A stretch of 64,000 nucleotides of DNA from CAZWRV01 sp964636325 (GTDB lineage Bacteria; Verrucomicrobiota; Lentisphaeria; Victivallales; GWF2-50-93), in NCBI GenBank assembly GCA_964636325.1, contig CAZWRV010000026.1, positions 3,550-67,549 on the forward strand. Reading direction: 5' to 3'. The notes below the pieces were generated by a model. That model was given only the letters and a program-made list of their open reading frames with translations, ran no database searches and was not told the DNA's origin. Made by a program: the position numbers and the translations under genes. Below, piece after piece: positions 35,148 through 43,289 of the stretch (position 1 is its first letter; each line of letters opens with the position of its first letter).

Positions 35148-35315
35148 TCTCTCCCTGGGGAAAATGCACCCTTCCGGCGGGCAGGTAGCTTGCGCGCGCC
35201 GCGCGCAAAGGGCAAACTCTGCATATGAGTAATTCTGTGTTCTGTTGCTTGCGCGCGGCGCGCGCAAACTACTTTTGGAAAAAACGTTTTCCAGGTTGCA
35301 CCGTAAAGGACTAAG
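35148..35315. repeat. Composite double-hairpin cassette upstream of the ABC genes
   Basis: Three blocks: (1) TCCCTGGGGAAAATGCACCC at about 35153, (2) double hairpin with flanks GTAGC/AACTAC and perfect 9-bp palindromic arms TTGCGCGCG-c-CGCGCGCAA (35190-35208) and TTGCGCGCG-g-CGCGCGCAA (35249-35267), (3) AAAACGTTTTCCAGGTTGCA and CCGTAAAGGACTAA to 35315. Blocks 1 and 3 recur at 39379-39518 around different hairpins; block 2 spacer recurs at 5851-5945 with different hairpin arms. Confidence 0.85.
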
Positions 35316-35360
35316 TTTTTCCATTCTTCGGCTGGCCATTCCTTGTTGGTCATTGGACAT

Positions 35361-37229
35361 TCATCTCGTCCTCATTCCCGCCGGGGGCTTGTTGAATACC
35401 CACCACTCCACGAATAGGAATGCGAACGCCAGGGCGGCGAGGATTTTCCATAATGTGCGCTGTGATTTCGCGGGATTCTTGTCGGCGCTGACGGACAGCT
35501 CCTTGAACTGTATCTTGTCGGTTCCGGCCAGCTTGGACTCCCTGGCGCTTAGGAGGGCCGCGTATATTTCTGCGCATTTAGCGCCGCCGGAGGAGATTTC
35601 ATATTTTCCCGCCCTCATCGCGGGGATGCCGGATAAAAATCCGTTTGCGCCGGCCTTCTCCTGCATCCTCATTCCGCCGGGGCCGTTGACTTCGCAGACG
35701 GCTTCCGAACCGACCTGGATTTCGGGGAGTATGCCGGTGGCGACTGCGCGGGCTTCGGCCAGCCCGGCCTGGGACATCGCCATGCCGACCAGGTTGGAGA
35801 TGATCACCGGGAAAGCCACCCTGTATGGCAGCGTAGTCTTTTCTATGCTGAAAAGCAGGTGGTAATAAATCTGCCCGGCCCATGCCCTTTTGACTATCAA
35901 CGGCGCCTCGGCGCCGTGGGCCACCGTCTCATAGCCGAGGCGCTCCAGCTCGGCGAAGTTCTCCCTTGAGTCCGTCTTGAAGCGCGGATTTTCGGAAATG
36001 ATGATTTCTGAAAGCTCGGCATGGTCGAGTAGGGGATCCTTCCGCTCCCAGTCGGTGACGCCGCCCGGCTTCTCCTCAAGGGCAATCAGCCCCTTCAGCC
36101 TTTCAGGGACGAATCCGCTGGTCATCACGGTCCGGCAGCCGTCCTTGATGTCGGAAGGATTGTCGGCGGCAATCAGATCCGGCGGGGGCAGGACTGTCGG
36201 GGAGTCCAGCATCTTGACGGCAACGATTCCGCGCAGGGCGGCGTTCACGGCGGCAAGCCCGGGAGAGGCATATGCGGAAAGCTTCCTGCCCGCGACAAGG
36301 TTCATCGAGGCGCAGTTGTCGGACTCCAGCGAGTCGAATCCCTCCGGCAGGATCTTCATTTCGACAAGGCACTCCTTCTCCCCGCCGATTTCGAAGGACA
36401 GCCTTGCAGAGTCCTCTCCGCCGGCGGGGATCACCTCTGAGCCCGCCAGGACGCCGTCCCTGTAGAATTCCAGCTTCGCGCCGACGTCCGGGGAACTGCG
36501 CACGACTTCCGCGAAGACGGCCCAGCCTCCTTCGCCGGTGCCCTTCGCGTTCAGACCGCTTATCCCGATATTCCTGCCCTGGTCTGTGATCCTGTTGAAG
36601 GTTATCTTGAACGGAAGGTTGAAGTCGCTCTTCTCCGGGAAGTTGCCGTCGGAGTAGAGGAGCACTTCTCCGAACGCGCAGTCGCGGGAAAGCGCCTGTA
36701 CCAGGCGGAGGGCGTCCTCGAGGTTGCCGGGCACGTCCTCGACGGAAATCCGGTCGAGGGCGTCGAGGAGTATCCTGGCGTTGTCCGTGAAGTCGCACTT
36801 CTTGACGGCGGTCCTGCTGAACGATATTATAGAATACTTCTGTGCCGGCGCCTTGTTCCTGATCAGCGTCCCCACCTTCTCCTTCGCGGTCTGGAGCCTG
36901 TTCTTCTTCGTCGCAGGATCCACCGCACCCATGCTGGCCGAGCAGTCGATGAGCAGCGGCGCCATCCCACCCCTGCCCGATGCACCGGAGAAATAGGGGC
37001 GCGCCGCAGAAAAGACCAGCAGGCCAAGTATCAGAAGCTGGAGAAGAAGAAGCAGATGCCTCTTGAAGCGCTGGAACGGAGAATTCACCCGGCTGTCGTT
37101 TATGACCTGCCGCCAAAGGAAGAGGGATGGGATCTTCATGCGCGGACGCTTAAGCTTTAGGAAATAGAAGATCACCAGCGGCACCGCCAGCAGAAGCAGC
37201 CAGAGATTGCTTAAAGTTTCGAAACCCAT
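35361..37229 (-). CDS. BatA-like membrane protein with von Willebrand A domain
   Basis: About 622 residues. The N-terminal 80 residues are the BatA/aerotolerance-type anchor (LSNLWLLLLAVPLVIFYFLK...RFKRHLLLLLQLLILGLLVF, two membrane helices), followed by a VWA domain with MIDAS motif DCSASMG (about 99-105) and a threonine/aspartate-containing rest, then a long beta-rich and alpha/beta extracytoplasmic region and a C-terminal membrane helix (LWKILAALAFAFLFVEWWVF). Start at 37229 is favoured by AAGGACAA just upstream; earlier in-frame codons fall in a repeat-like gap. With the MoxR ATPase and DUF58 protein upstream it makes the classic MoxR-VWA set, in which the ATPase remodels or matures a metal-binding VWA partner at the membrane. 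Partner unknown. Confidence 0.85.
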   Translation of the reverse strand: MGFETLSNLWLLLLAVPLVIFYFLKLKRPRMKIPSLFLWRQVINDSRVNSPFQRFKRHLLLLLQLLILGLLVFSAARPYFSGASGRGGMAPLLIDCSASMGAVDPATKKNRLQTAKEKVGTLIRNKAPAQKYSIISFSRTAVKKCDFTDNARILLDALDRISVEDVPGNLEDALRLVQALSRDCAFGEVLLYSDGNFPEKSDFNLPFKITFNRITDQGRNIGISGLNAKGTGEGGWAVFAEVVRSSPDVGAKLEFYRDGVLAGSEVIPAGGEDSARLSFEIGGEKECLVEMKILPEGFDSLESDNCASMNLVAGRKLSAYASPGLAAVNAALRGIVAVKMLDSPTVLPPPDLIAADNPSDIKDGCRTVMTSGFVPERLKGLIALEEKPGGVTDWERKDPLLDHAELSEIIISENPRFKTDSRENFAELERLGYETVAHGAEAPLIVKRAWAGQIYYHLLFSIEKTTLPYRVAFPVIISNLVGMAMSQAGLAEARAVATGILPEIQVGSEAVCEVNGPGGMRMQEKAGANGFLSGIPAMRAGKYEISSGGAKCAEIYAALLSARESKLAGTDKIQFKELSVSADKNPAKSQRTLWKILAALAFAFLFVEWWVFNKPPAGMRTR

Positions 37230-37259
37230 TTGTCCTTGGTGGCTAAGCCACTTACGTAA

Positions 37260-37337
37260 AATTCCAAATCTCAAGCACCGAATCCCAAACAAATTCCAAT
37301 CACCTAATTCCGCAATTGGAAGTTGGTAATTGGACAT
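37260..37337. repeat. Gap with ATTGGACATT-type intergenic words
   Basis: Between the VWA and DUF58 genes lies AATTCCAATCACCTAATTCC and AATTGGAAGTTGGTAATTGG followed by ACATTC just after the DUF58 stop. ATTGGACATT or a one-base variant also sits at 30251, 34150, 35345, 24359 and, in weaker form, 42412. Confidence 0.5.
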
Positions 37338-38240
37338 TCACTTGATCCACCCCCTCTTGAGCAGCATGTCGAAGAGGACGGCCTGGACCGGGGAGTCGGA
37401 GGAGACGGTGATGAAACGGCCGGAACGCTGCTTGGACATCTTTTCCAGGAGGGCGATGAACTTGTCCTTGTGCTCATGGTAGATTGCGAGCAGGTCGCCC
37501 GCCTCGGTTATGTCGAGGGTGTGCTCGCTCTCGCAGTCGACGAGGCGGGAATCGCCGTTGATTTCCGGGTTCAGCTCGGCCGGGGAGAGTATCTGGATCG
37601 CATATGTCTCCAGCCCCATGCTGAACAGGGTGTTGAAGGTCCGGGAGAGGTTTCCGAACGTGAGGAAGTCAGACAACAGCACGGCGACCCCCTTGCCCTT
37701 GTGGAACTTCATGACGTTGTCCACGCCCTTCTCCAGCGGCACTGCGCCGCCGCCCTCGATGCCTTCGACGAAGGTGAAAAGGTCACGCCGCCCCGAGCGC
37801 CCATGGCGCGGCCGGAGAAAGCCCGGCCTTCCGCCGGTGTTTTCGCAGCCGGCGGTGTAGACGCTAACCCTCTGGCCGCCGTAGAGGCCCATCACGCCGA
37901 ACGCGGCGCCGACGCGCTTGGCCAGATCCAGCTTGCCGTCGAAGAGCATCGAGCTGCTCGCGTCGACGATTACAAGGACATGCATCTCCTCCTCCAGGCG
38001 GAAAATCTTGAGGTAGGGGCGGTGCAGGCGCGAAAAGATGTTCCAGTCTATGAAGCGGGTGTCGTCGCCCGGAGCGTAGTCCCGGTAGTCCGAGAACTCC
38101 GTATTGCTGCCGCCGCGGCCTGCGAGCTGTTCGCCCCTGTGCCTGCTAGTGTTCCGGCAGGCGGGGTTGATCCGCATCCTCTCCAGGCGCATGAGGACGT
38201 CGTTTGGGAAAAGCGGGGTTATCTGTGGTCTGCTTTCCAT
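37338..38240 (-). CDS. DUF58 domain protein
   Basis: About 300 residues of the DUF58 family that accompanies MoxR ATPases. Recognised from RGEQLAGRGGSNTEFSDYRDYAPGDDTRFIDWNIFSR (written here in two parts, RGEQLAGRGGSNTEFSDYRD and YAPGDDTRFIDWNIFSR, about 37-72), which is the central signature (S-x-EF-x-x-x-R-x-Y-x-x-GDD-x-R-x-IDW), and a VWA-like fold with VIVDASSSM (about 89-97). Probably cytoplasmic; no membrane helix is present, unlike longer DUF58 proteins. ATG at 38240 is used; a GTG two codons upstream is equally possible. It sits between the MoxR and VWA genes and likely works in the same ATPase-driven complex. Confidence 0.9.
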   Translation of the reverse strand: MESRPQITPLFPNDVLMRLERMRINPACRNTSRHRGEQLAGRGGSNTEFSDYRDYAPGDDTRFIDWNIFSRLHRPYLKIFRLEEEMHVLVIVDASSSMLFDGKLDLAKRVGAAFGVMGLYGGQRVSVYTAGCENTGGRPGFLRPRHGRSGRRDLFTFVEGIEGGGAVPLEKGVDNVMKFHKGKGVAVLLSDFLTFGNLSRTFNTLFSMGLETYAIQILSPAELNPEINGDSRLVDCESEHTLDITEAGDLLAIYHEHKDKFIALLEKMSKQRSGRFITVSSDSPVQAVLFDMLLKRGWIK

Positions 38241-38332
38241 GTTCACTTTTTCCGGAGCCGGGAGGAAATACGAAACCTGCCTACGTCTGGCGACGGCATT
38301 TTCCTTTCAGTTTCTCCAGTCCGGCGTCCAGC

Positions 38333-39337
38333 TCAAGCCTGTTCTTCCGCGGTGTTCTTTATTATCCCCGCTATCATATCCGTGACCTTCCTGTTTTCGG
38401 CCTGGCCGTCGTAGTTGAGGATGATCCTGTGCTGGAGAACCTCGTCCGCGAAGTGCCTGATGTCCGCGAAGGAGACATGCGCCCTGCCGGAGGCCAGGGC
38501 CCGGACCCTCGAGGCCATGATCAGGGCCTGGGTGGCCCGCGGGCTTGCGCCCCACTTGACGAAGCTTTTCACGTCCGGCGTGGCGAAGTCGCTCTCCGGA
38601 TGAGTGGAGAGGACAATCCTTGCTGCGTAGTCGAGCATCGGCGCGGCGACGACGACCTTGTGGAGGATACTCCTCAGCTCCAGCATCTTCTCCGAGTCGA
38701 GGATCTTGGAGACGGATACAGGTGTCTTCAGTATCGTCCTGGCCACAATTTCGTTGAGATCCTGATGGCTCGGATACGGTACCTTGACCTTGAACATGAA
38801 GCGGTCGAGCTGCGCCTCCGGCAGCGGGTAGGTGCCCTCCTGCTCGAGGGGGTTCTGCGTCGCCATCACGAAGAAGGGCTGCTTCATCATGTAGGTCTTG
38901 CCGCCGGTGGTCACGGATCCCTCCTGCATGGTCTCGAGCAGGGCGGACTGCGTCTTCGGAGTCGCCCGGTTGATCTCGTCGGCGAGGAGCAGCTGCGTGA
39001 AGATCGGCCCTTTGCGGAACTCGAAGTAATGCCTGCCCTGGTCGTCCATCATTATGATGTTCGTGCCGATGATGTCGGCCGGCATGAGGTCGGGCGTGAA
39101 CTGTATGCGGCTGAAGTCCAGCTCGAGCACCTTCCCGAGCGTCTTTATCAGCTCGGTCTTGCCCAGGCCCGGAACGCCCTCCAGGAGGACGTTCCCCCCG
39201 CAGAAGAGCGCTATGAGGGTCCCTTCGACCACCCTGTCCTGGCCGACGATCACCTTTGCGACCTCGGCCTTGATCATGGCGAACCTCTCCCTGAAAAGGT
39301 CCGCCTCCTTCTGCATCTGTTCGTTTTCAACGGTCAT
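38333..39337 (-). CDS. MoxR-family AAA+ ATPase
   Basis: A 334-residue AAA+ ATPase: Walker A GVPGLGKT (54-61), Walker B LLADEINRATPKTQSALLEAM-like (here LLADEINRATPKTQSALLE), sensor region FFVMATQNPLEQEGTYPLPE and the MoxR lid with WGASPRATQALIMASRVRAL. ATG at 39337 preceded by GGGGTG at a good distance. MoxR proteins act as chaperone-like remodellers for VWA-domain partners; the DUF58 and VWA genes follow on the same strand (92 and 108 bp). The whole set is encoded directly after the SpoIIE-type phosphatase gene and before the ABC genes. Confidence 0.95.
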   Translation of the reverse strand: MTVENEQMQKEADLFRERFAMIKAEVAKVIVGQDRVVEGTLIALFCGGNVLLEGVPGLGKTELIKTLGKVLELDFSRIQFTPDLMPADIIGTNIIMMDDQGRHYFEFRKGPIFTQLLLADEINRATPKTQSALLETMQEGSVTTGGKTYMMKQPFFVMATQNPLEQEGTYPLPEAQLDRFMFKVKVPYPSHQDLNEIVARTILKTPVSVSKILDSEKMLELRSILHKVVVAAPMLDYAARIVLSTHPESDFATPDVKSFVKWGASPRATQALIMASRVRALASGRAHVSFADIRHFADEVLQHRIILNYDGQAENRKVTDMIAGIIKNTAEEQA

Positions 39338-39378
39338 CAAACACCCCGGATAAAATAAAAATTAATTAAATGAACTAA

Positions 39379-39516
39379 TTTTCCCTGCGGGGAAAATGCG
39401 CCCTTGCGGCGCGCAGGGGCCGAAGTATGGCGACTTCGCCGAAGTCGCCAGTGCCGCTTTCGGCGAAAGCGGCATACTTTGACAAAAACGTTTTCCAAGT
39501 CGCACCGTAAGGGATT
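39379..39516. repeat. Composite double-hairpin cassette between SpoIIE and MoxR genes
   Basis: Block 1 TTTTCCC-tgc-GGGGAAAA with ATGCGCCCTTGCGGCGCGC (about 39379-39416); block 2 outer stem AAGTAT/ATACTT (39423-39428, 39474-39479) around two perfect 10-bp hairpins GGCGACTTCG-CGAAGTCGCC and GCCGCTTTCG-CGAAAGCGGC; block 3 AAAACGTTTTCCAAGTCGCA and CCGTAAGGGATTAA, which overlaps the phosphatase stop codon (39515-39517). Confidence 0.88.
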
Positions 39517-42241
39517 AATCCTGCCTCCTGAAGTTGAACACCAGGATCGTCATGTCGTCTGTGGGAGTTCTGCCCCGGCAGAAATCCCTGAGCGACTTCA
39601 TGACATGGGCGCAGAGGGCGCGGCTGGAGACGTCCTGTGCGGACATGACGGCGGAGTGGAACCTCTCCTCTCCGAACATTTCGCCGCCCGGATTCCTTGC
39701 CTTGAGGATGCCGTCGGTATACATTACGACGGTGTCGCCCGGCCGGAGCTGCAGCCTGCTCGAATGGTAGCTGAAGGTGCTGACGACTCCGGCGACCATC
39801 CCCTTGTCCGGGCCCGGCGCCTCAATCTTGGAGACCTTTCCGTCCCGCAGAAGCAGCGGCGGATGGTGCCCGGCGTTGCAGTATTTCGCCGCCCCCGTTG
39901 AGCTGTCAATGGACATGTAGAAGATGCTGACGTAGTCGCTGGAATCGGTCCTCTTCGAAAGGATCATGTTGATCCTGGAGAGCGTGTCGGCCGGGTTGGA
40001 GCTGTCCGGCGCTATCCACCGGAAGAGGGTTCTTACGAGCATCATGTAAAGCGCGGCGCTTATCCCCTTCCCGGAGACGTCCGCGACAAGCAGTCCGAGC
40101 ATGTCCTTCTCGGCCATGAAGCAGTCGTAGAAGTCGCCGCCCATGCTGCTGGCGGGGACGACTTCGGCGTAGAGGCTGATCCCCGGCACCTCGCTTATGG
40201 AGGAGAAGTCCTGGAGGATGACGTCCTGCTGGATTTTCCTTGCGAGCTCCAGGTCGTCCTGTATCTTCCTTTGCTGGACTGTCGTATCTGAAAGCTCGCC
40301 TATGATCTTCTTGAGCTGTTCGGCCATCTTGTTGAACGAGGAAGCCAGGTCGTCGAGCTCGTCCCTTGTCCCGAGCTGTATCCTGTGGTCGAAGTTGCCC
40401 GCCCCTATTATCCTTGTGGAGTTGATAAGCTTCCTGAGCGGCATGGTGAAGAGGTATGAGAATACTAACATCATCGCCAGCGCGATGGCGACGATGACCA
40501 TCACCGTGTTCCTGACCCGCATTGAGACCTTGGCCTCGCTCCTGTCCATCTCCTTGGTCTGCCTGTAGAGCTCCAGGACGTATGCGATCTCGCCCTTGGA
40601 ATCCATGACCGGCTTCAGATAGCTGAACCATTCGCCTTCGGCGTCCTTGTACCTGCCCCACTTGCAGGTCTTCTCCTTCAGGACGTCGAAGAACATCCTC
40701 TTGTCGCCGGCGATGATGAACGGCTGGAAGATCGGCCCCTTCCAGATGTTTATTCCGAAGTAGTACCGTCCGTCCCTTATCTTGTGGAGAATCCATTTCG
40801 GAGTCTGGTCCACGTTCTTCTGGTCGATGATGGACGAGACGGTCTTGTATATCCTCTCATACGCCTCCGATCCGCGGTCCTCGGGGCTGCGTATGCTCTC
40901 CAGATCGGAGAACGGCACGGAGTTCGCAACCGCGGTCGCGAGGTTGGCGCAGCGCCTGATGGACTCGTCCTCGAGGTCGGCCTTGACTATGCCGGAGGCG
41001 AGCTTGGCGACCACCAGCGTGCTTACTGCGACGAAGGGGATGAATATCACGATGAGCTTTACGAAGAATGGGATTCTGATCCATCTGTATGCCGCCGCGA
41101 TGGAAGGCCATGCAAGGGAAAGAAGCGCAAAGCCCAGGGCCGCCGAAAGGCATACGGCCGCGCAGAACCCGAAGCGGACGGTGTAGTCCGACGTGGTGAA
41201 TTCGTTGCCGGCGTTCTTGGAGGCGCTGAACATGTTCGCGAGCGAAGTGGAAGTCGCGAGCCCGAACCTGTTCATTATCAGCGTGCTGTTCACCAGGTCG
41301 AACGCATATGTGACGCCCGAGCTGTAGTCGGGGTCGATCCTTCCGGCGAGGAAGTCCGGGGACTGGTATCCGGACTTCAGAGGGGATATCTCCCGGACGA
41401 CCTTGCCGCCGGAGTCGAACTGCAGCCAGTTCCTGTTGCCTGTGTTAGCGACGGTAAGCAGCTCATCGCCTTCCGCCGCGGTCCTCAGGAAGAAAATCTG
41501 GGCCGGGGCGAGCAGCTCCCCGTCCCCGAAACCCTGCTTCCCGAAGTTCTTCAGCCTTTCGCCGTCGCCGGAGTAGACGCGGATGCCGCCCTCCCCGCTG
41601 TCTGATACATATATCTTGCCGTCCTGCCCGACGCAGATGCCGGACCAGTTCGACAGCTCCGTGTTCAATTCCCCGATCTCGGTGAAGCTCGCGGACTCGG
41701 CCCCCCTGTCTATCGAGGCCTTCGCGCCGGGCGGCAGCTTCCAGATGTTACGGCGGCCCGGCATGTTGTTCACGAAGTAGCTGTTGCCCTTCGTGTCGCA
41801 GCAGTAGTTCATCTCGATGGTCTCGCAGGGCGGATTCAGCACAATCCTGAAGATCTCGTCCGGAGGGACAGCCTGCCCGGTGAAGTAGTACTCGCGGAAG
41901 GCGAAGCCGCAGAAGTCGTCAGTCAGCTTGTCGTAGATGTTGCTCTTTACAACGATGCCTCGGGGGCCGGGATACAGCTCCCTGGACATGTAGTAGAAGC
42001 CGGCGTCCTCCGGCTCGATCTTGACCGACTTGACCAGGCGGGGGCTGGAACCTATCCTCGGCGTGCCGAAGACAAGGACCGTGTTGTCCTTTTTCTCGAG
42101 GACATAGAGGTTGCCCCGGCAGTATGTGAACGATATCGGGTTGGAAAACTTCTCATTGCACGGATAGTGCAGATAGCCTACGACCGCCGCGGCGACGGCG
42201 AGAAGAAGAAGGAACAACCTGATGATCCTGCTGATGCTCAT
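39515..42241 (-). CDS. NHL-type propeller / HAMP / SpoIIE (PP2C) signalling phosphatase
   Basis: A 908-residue membrane sensor. A short N-terminal helix (about 5-24) is followed by an extracytoplasmic beta-propeller-like region with NHL-type repeats (e.g. GICVGQDGKIYVSDSGEGGI, about 205-224; YVLEKKDNTVLVFGTP near 51), two membrane helices near 352-375 and 388-412, an extracytoplasmic sensor segment (about 415-575), a further helix (VRNTVMVIVAIALAMMLVFS), HAMP (LINSTRIIGAGNFDHRIQLG), a coiled-coil linker and a C-terminal SpoIIE domain with GGDFYD (about 701) and VADVSGKG (about 718). SpoIIE-type phosphatases act on phosphorylated anti-sigma antagonists, so a partner-switching output is expected; no such partner is encoded in the window. 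Its AGAGGAG ribosome binding site lies in an intergenic repeat. Confidence 0.85.
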   Translation of the reverse strand: MSISRIIRLFLLLLAVAAAVVGYLHYPCNEKFSNPISFTYCRGNLYVLEKKDNTVLVFGTPRIGSSPRLVKSVKIEPEDAGFYYMSRELYPGPRGIVVKSNIYDKLTDDFCGFAFREYYFTGQAVPPDEIFRIVLNPPCETIEMNYCCDTKGNSYFVNNMPGRRNIWKLPPGAKASIDRGAESASFTEIGELNTELSNWSGICVGQDGKIYVSDSGEGGIRVYSGDGERLKNFGKQGFGDGELLAPAQIFFLRTAAEGDELLTVANTGNRNWLQFDSGGKVVREISPLKSGYQSPDFLAGRIDPDYSSGVTYAFDLVNSTLIMNRFGLATSTSLANMFSASKNAGNEFTTSDYTVRFGFCAAVCLSAALGFALLSLAWPSIAAAYRWIRIPFFVKLIVIFIPFVAVSTLVVAKLASGIVKADLEDESIRRCANLATAVANSVPFSDLESIRSPEDRGSEAYERIYKTVSSIIDQKNVDQTPKWILHKIRDGRYYFGINIWKGPIFQPFIIAGDKRMFFDVLKEKTCKWGRYKDAEGEWFSYLKPVMDSKGEIAYVLELYRQTKEMDRSEAKVSMRVRNTVMVIVAIALAMMLVFSYLFTMPLRKLINSTRIIGAGNFDHRIQLGTRDELDDLASSFNKMAEQLKKIIGELSDTTVQQRKIQDDLELARKIQQDVILQDFSSISEVPGISLYAEVVPASSMGGDFYDCFMAEKDMLGLLVADVSGKGISAALYMMLVRTLFRWIAPDSSNPADTLSRINMILSKRTDSSDYVSIFYMSIDSSTGAAKYCNAGHHPPLLLRDGKVSKIEAPGPDKGMVAGVVSTFSYHSSRLQLRPGDTVVMYTDGILKARNPGGEMFGEERFHSAVMSAQDVSSRALCAHVMKSLRDFCRGRTPTDDMTILVFNFRRQD

Positions 42242-42242
42242 G

Positions 42243-42389
42243 CTCTCCTCTAAGTGGCGCAGACATTCCTGTCTGCGGCATCGCAGGTAGGAATACCTGC
42301 GCTACTTTAAGTTTCACCCCGACAAAACTGGCGGACTTCCCCGCCAGAGCGGCACTCTCCTCTAAGTGGCGCAGACATTCCTGTCTGCG
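42243..42389. repeat. Composite repeat: duplicated 35-base unit, double hairpin, CGACAAAACTG module
   Basis: A 35-base unit occurs twice without a mismatch (42243-42277 and 42355-42389). Between AAGTGG and CTACTT (42252-42307) lie two perfect 8-bp hairpins, CGCAGACA-ttcc-TGTCTGCG and CGCAGGTA-ggaa-TACCTGCG. The next module CCCCGACAAAACTG contains hairpin CTGGCGG/CCGCCAG (42328-42347). The first unit's edge provides GAGGAG, the ribosome binding site of the phosphatase gene that starts at 42241. Confidence 0.9.
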
Positions 42390-42447
42390 ATCCCGCAAGT
42401 TGGATATTCCGCGCCGGACATTGAATGTTCGACTTTCTCCCCTCCCC

Positions 42448-43155
42448 CTACCTCTTCACCGTCTGCGTGAAACCGTTCTTGTGCGCCTCCTTGATGATGG
42501 AGACGGCCTCCTCGGCGCTGTCAACGATGCTTATGTAGCCGGGATCGCTCCTTGATATCAGATGCTCCTGGAGAAGCGGCCCCGTCATGAAGTCGTGAAG
42601 CGGCTGCCAGAAGCTTTTCCTGACGGCGACCAGGGGGATCCGGTTTATCTTGTTGGTCTGGAGGAGTGTGAGCGTCTCCATCAGCTCGTCCAGGGTGCCG
42701 AATCCGCCCGGGAAGACGACCACGCCGAGGGCATACTTGAGGAAGTTGACCTTCCTGATGAAGAAATACCTGAAGTCGACGTGGGCGTTCAGGAACTGGT
42801 TGGCGCTCTGCTCCGCCGGCAGCTCGATGTTGAGCCCGACGGACTTGCCGTTCGCGAGATATGCCCCCTTGTTTGCGGCCTCCATGATGCCGGGGCCGCC
42901 CCCGGTGAGCACGCCGTAGCCCTCCTGCACGAGCAGGCGGCCGAGCTTTTCAGCCTCCTGGTAGTCGGGATGCTCCGGACGCGTCCGTGCCGACCCGAAA
43001 ACGGTTATCAGCGGCCCTTGGGACGACATCGTCTCGAAAGAGTCGATGAATTCCGCCATTATCCGGAATATGCGCCAGGGTTCGTCCTTGGTAAAATCGT
43101 TGAAAAGCGCCTGATTGTCCTTGTTGTAATGGAAAATCGTGGTCTTGGCGTCCAT
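42448..43155 (-). CDS. LOG-family nucleotide 5'-monophosphate phosphoribohydrolase (TIGR00730)
   Basis: A 235-residue cytoplasmic protein with the LOG signatures GGGPGIMEAANKGA (about 82-95) and PGGFGTLDELMETLTLLQT (about 155-173), the latter being the PGGxGTxxE phosphate-binding and catalytic motif. Such enzymes cleave nucleotide 5'-monophosphates (AMP or cytokinin ribotides) to the base and ribose 5-phosphate. Start at 43155 is well supported by GGGAGG six bases upstream; longer in-frame readings run into the glmS promoter. Divergent from glmS. Confidence 0.9.
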   Translation of the reverse strand: MDAKTTIFHYNKDNQALFNDFTKDEPWRIFRIMAEFIDSFETMSSQGPLITVFGSARTRPEHPDYQEAEKLGRLLVQEGYGVLTGGGPGIMEAANKGAYLANGKSVGLNIELPAEQSANQFLNAHVDFRYFFIRKVNFLKYALGVVVFPGGFGTLDELMETLTLLQTNKINRIPLVAVRKSFWQPLHDFMTGPLLQEHLISRSDPGYISIVDSAEEAVSIIKEAHKNGFTQTVKR

Positions 43156-43212
43156 TCGTGCCTCCCAGTTGCATTTTTCACCAGGGATAATATCATATCG
43201 GACTTTGCAATC

Positions 43213-43242
43213 TTGAAAAAATACATTGCAGGAACGTATATT
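43213..43242 (+). promoter_or_regulatory. Candidate glmS promoter
   Basis: TTGAAA (43213-43218) and TATATT (43237-43242) with an 18-base spacer in an AT-rich gap, about 48 bases before the glmS start. The LOG gene is read in the other direction from the same gap. Confidence 0.45.
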
Positions 43243-43289
43243 TAAAGTTAAAACGCTCTTAAACAGGCAAATAATTACGGAGACGGGGA

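Noticed and set aside
35148..35315. CRISPR array
   Set aside because: Hairpins are few, unequal in spacing and have no regular repeat-spacer pattern; no cas genes in the window.
37323..38414. Long plus-strand open frame opposite the DUF58 gene
   Set aside because: It is the mirror of a gene with clear family motifs; its translation has no domain and arises from GC-rich codon bias.
42241..42447. Insertion sequence between LOG and SpoIIE genes, suggested by the 35-base exact repeats
   Set aside because: No transposase frame and the span is only about 200 bases; treated as a repeat element instead.
43156..43289. Possible glmS ribozyme in the glmS leader
   Set aside because: The leader is short and AT-rich and lacks the conserved GC-rich pseudoknot core.
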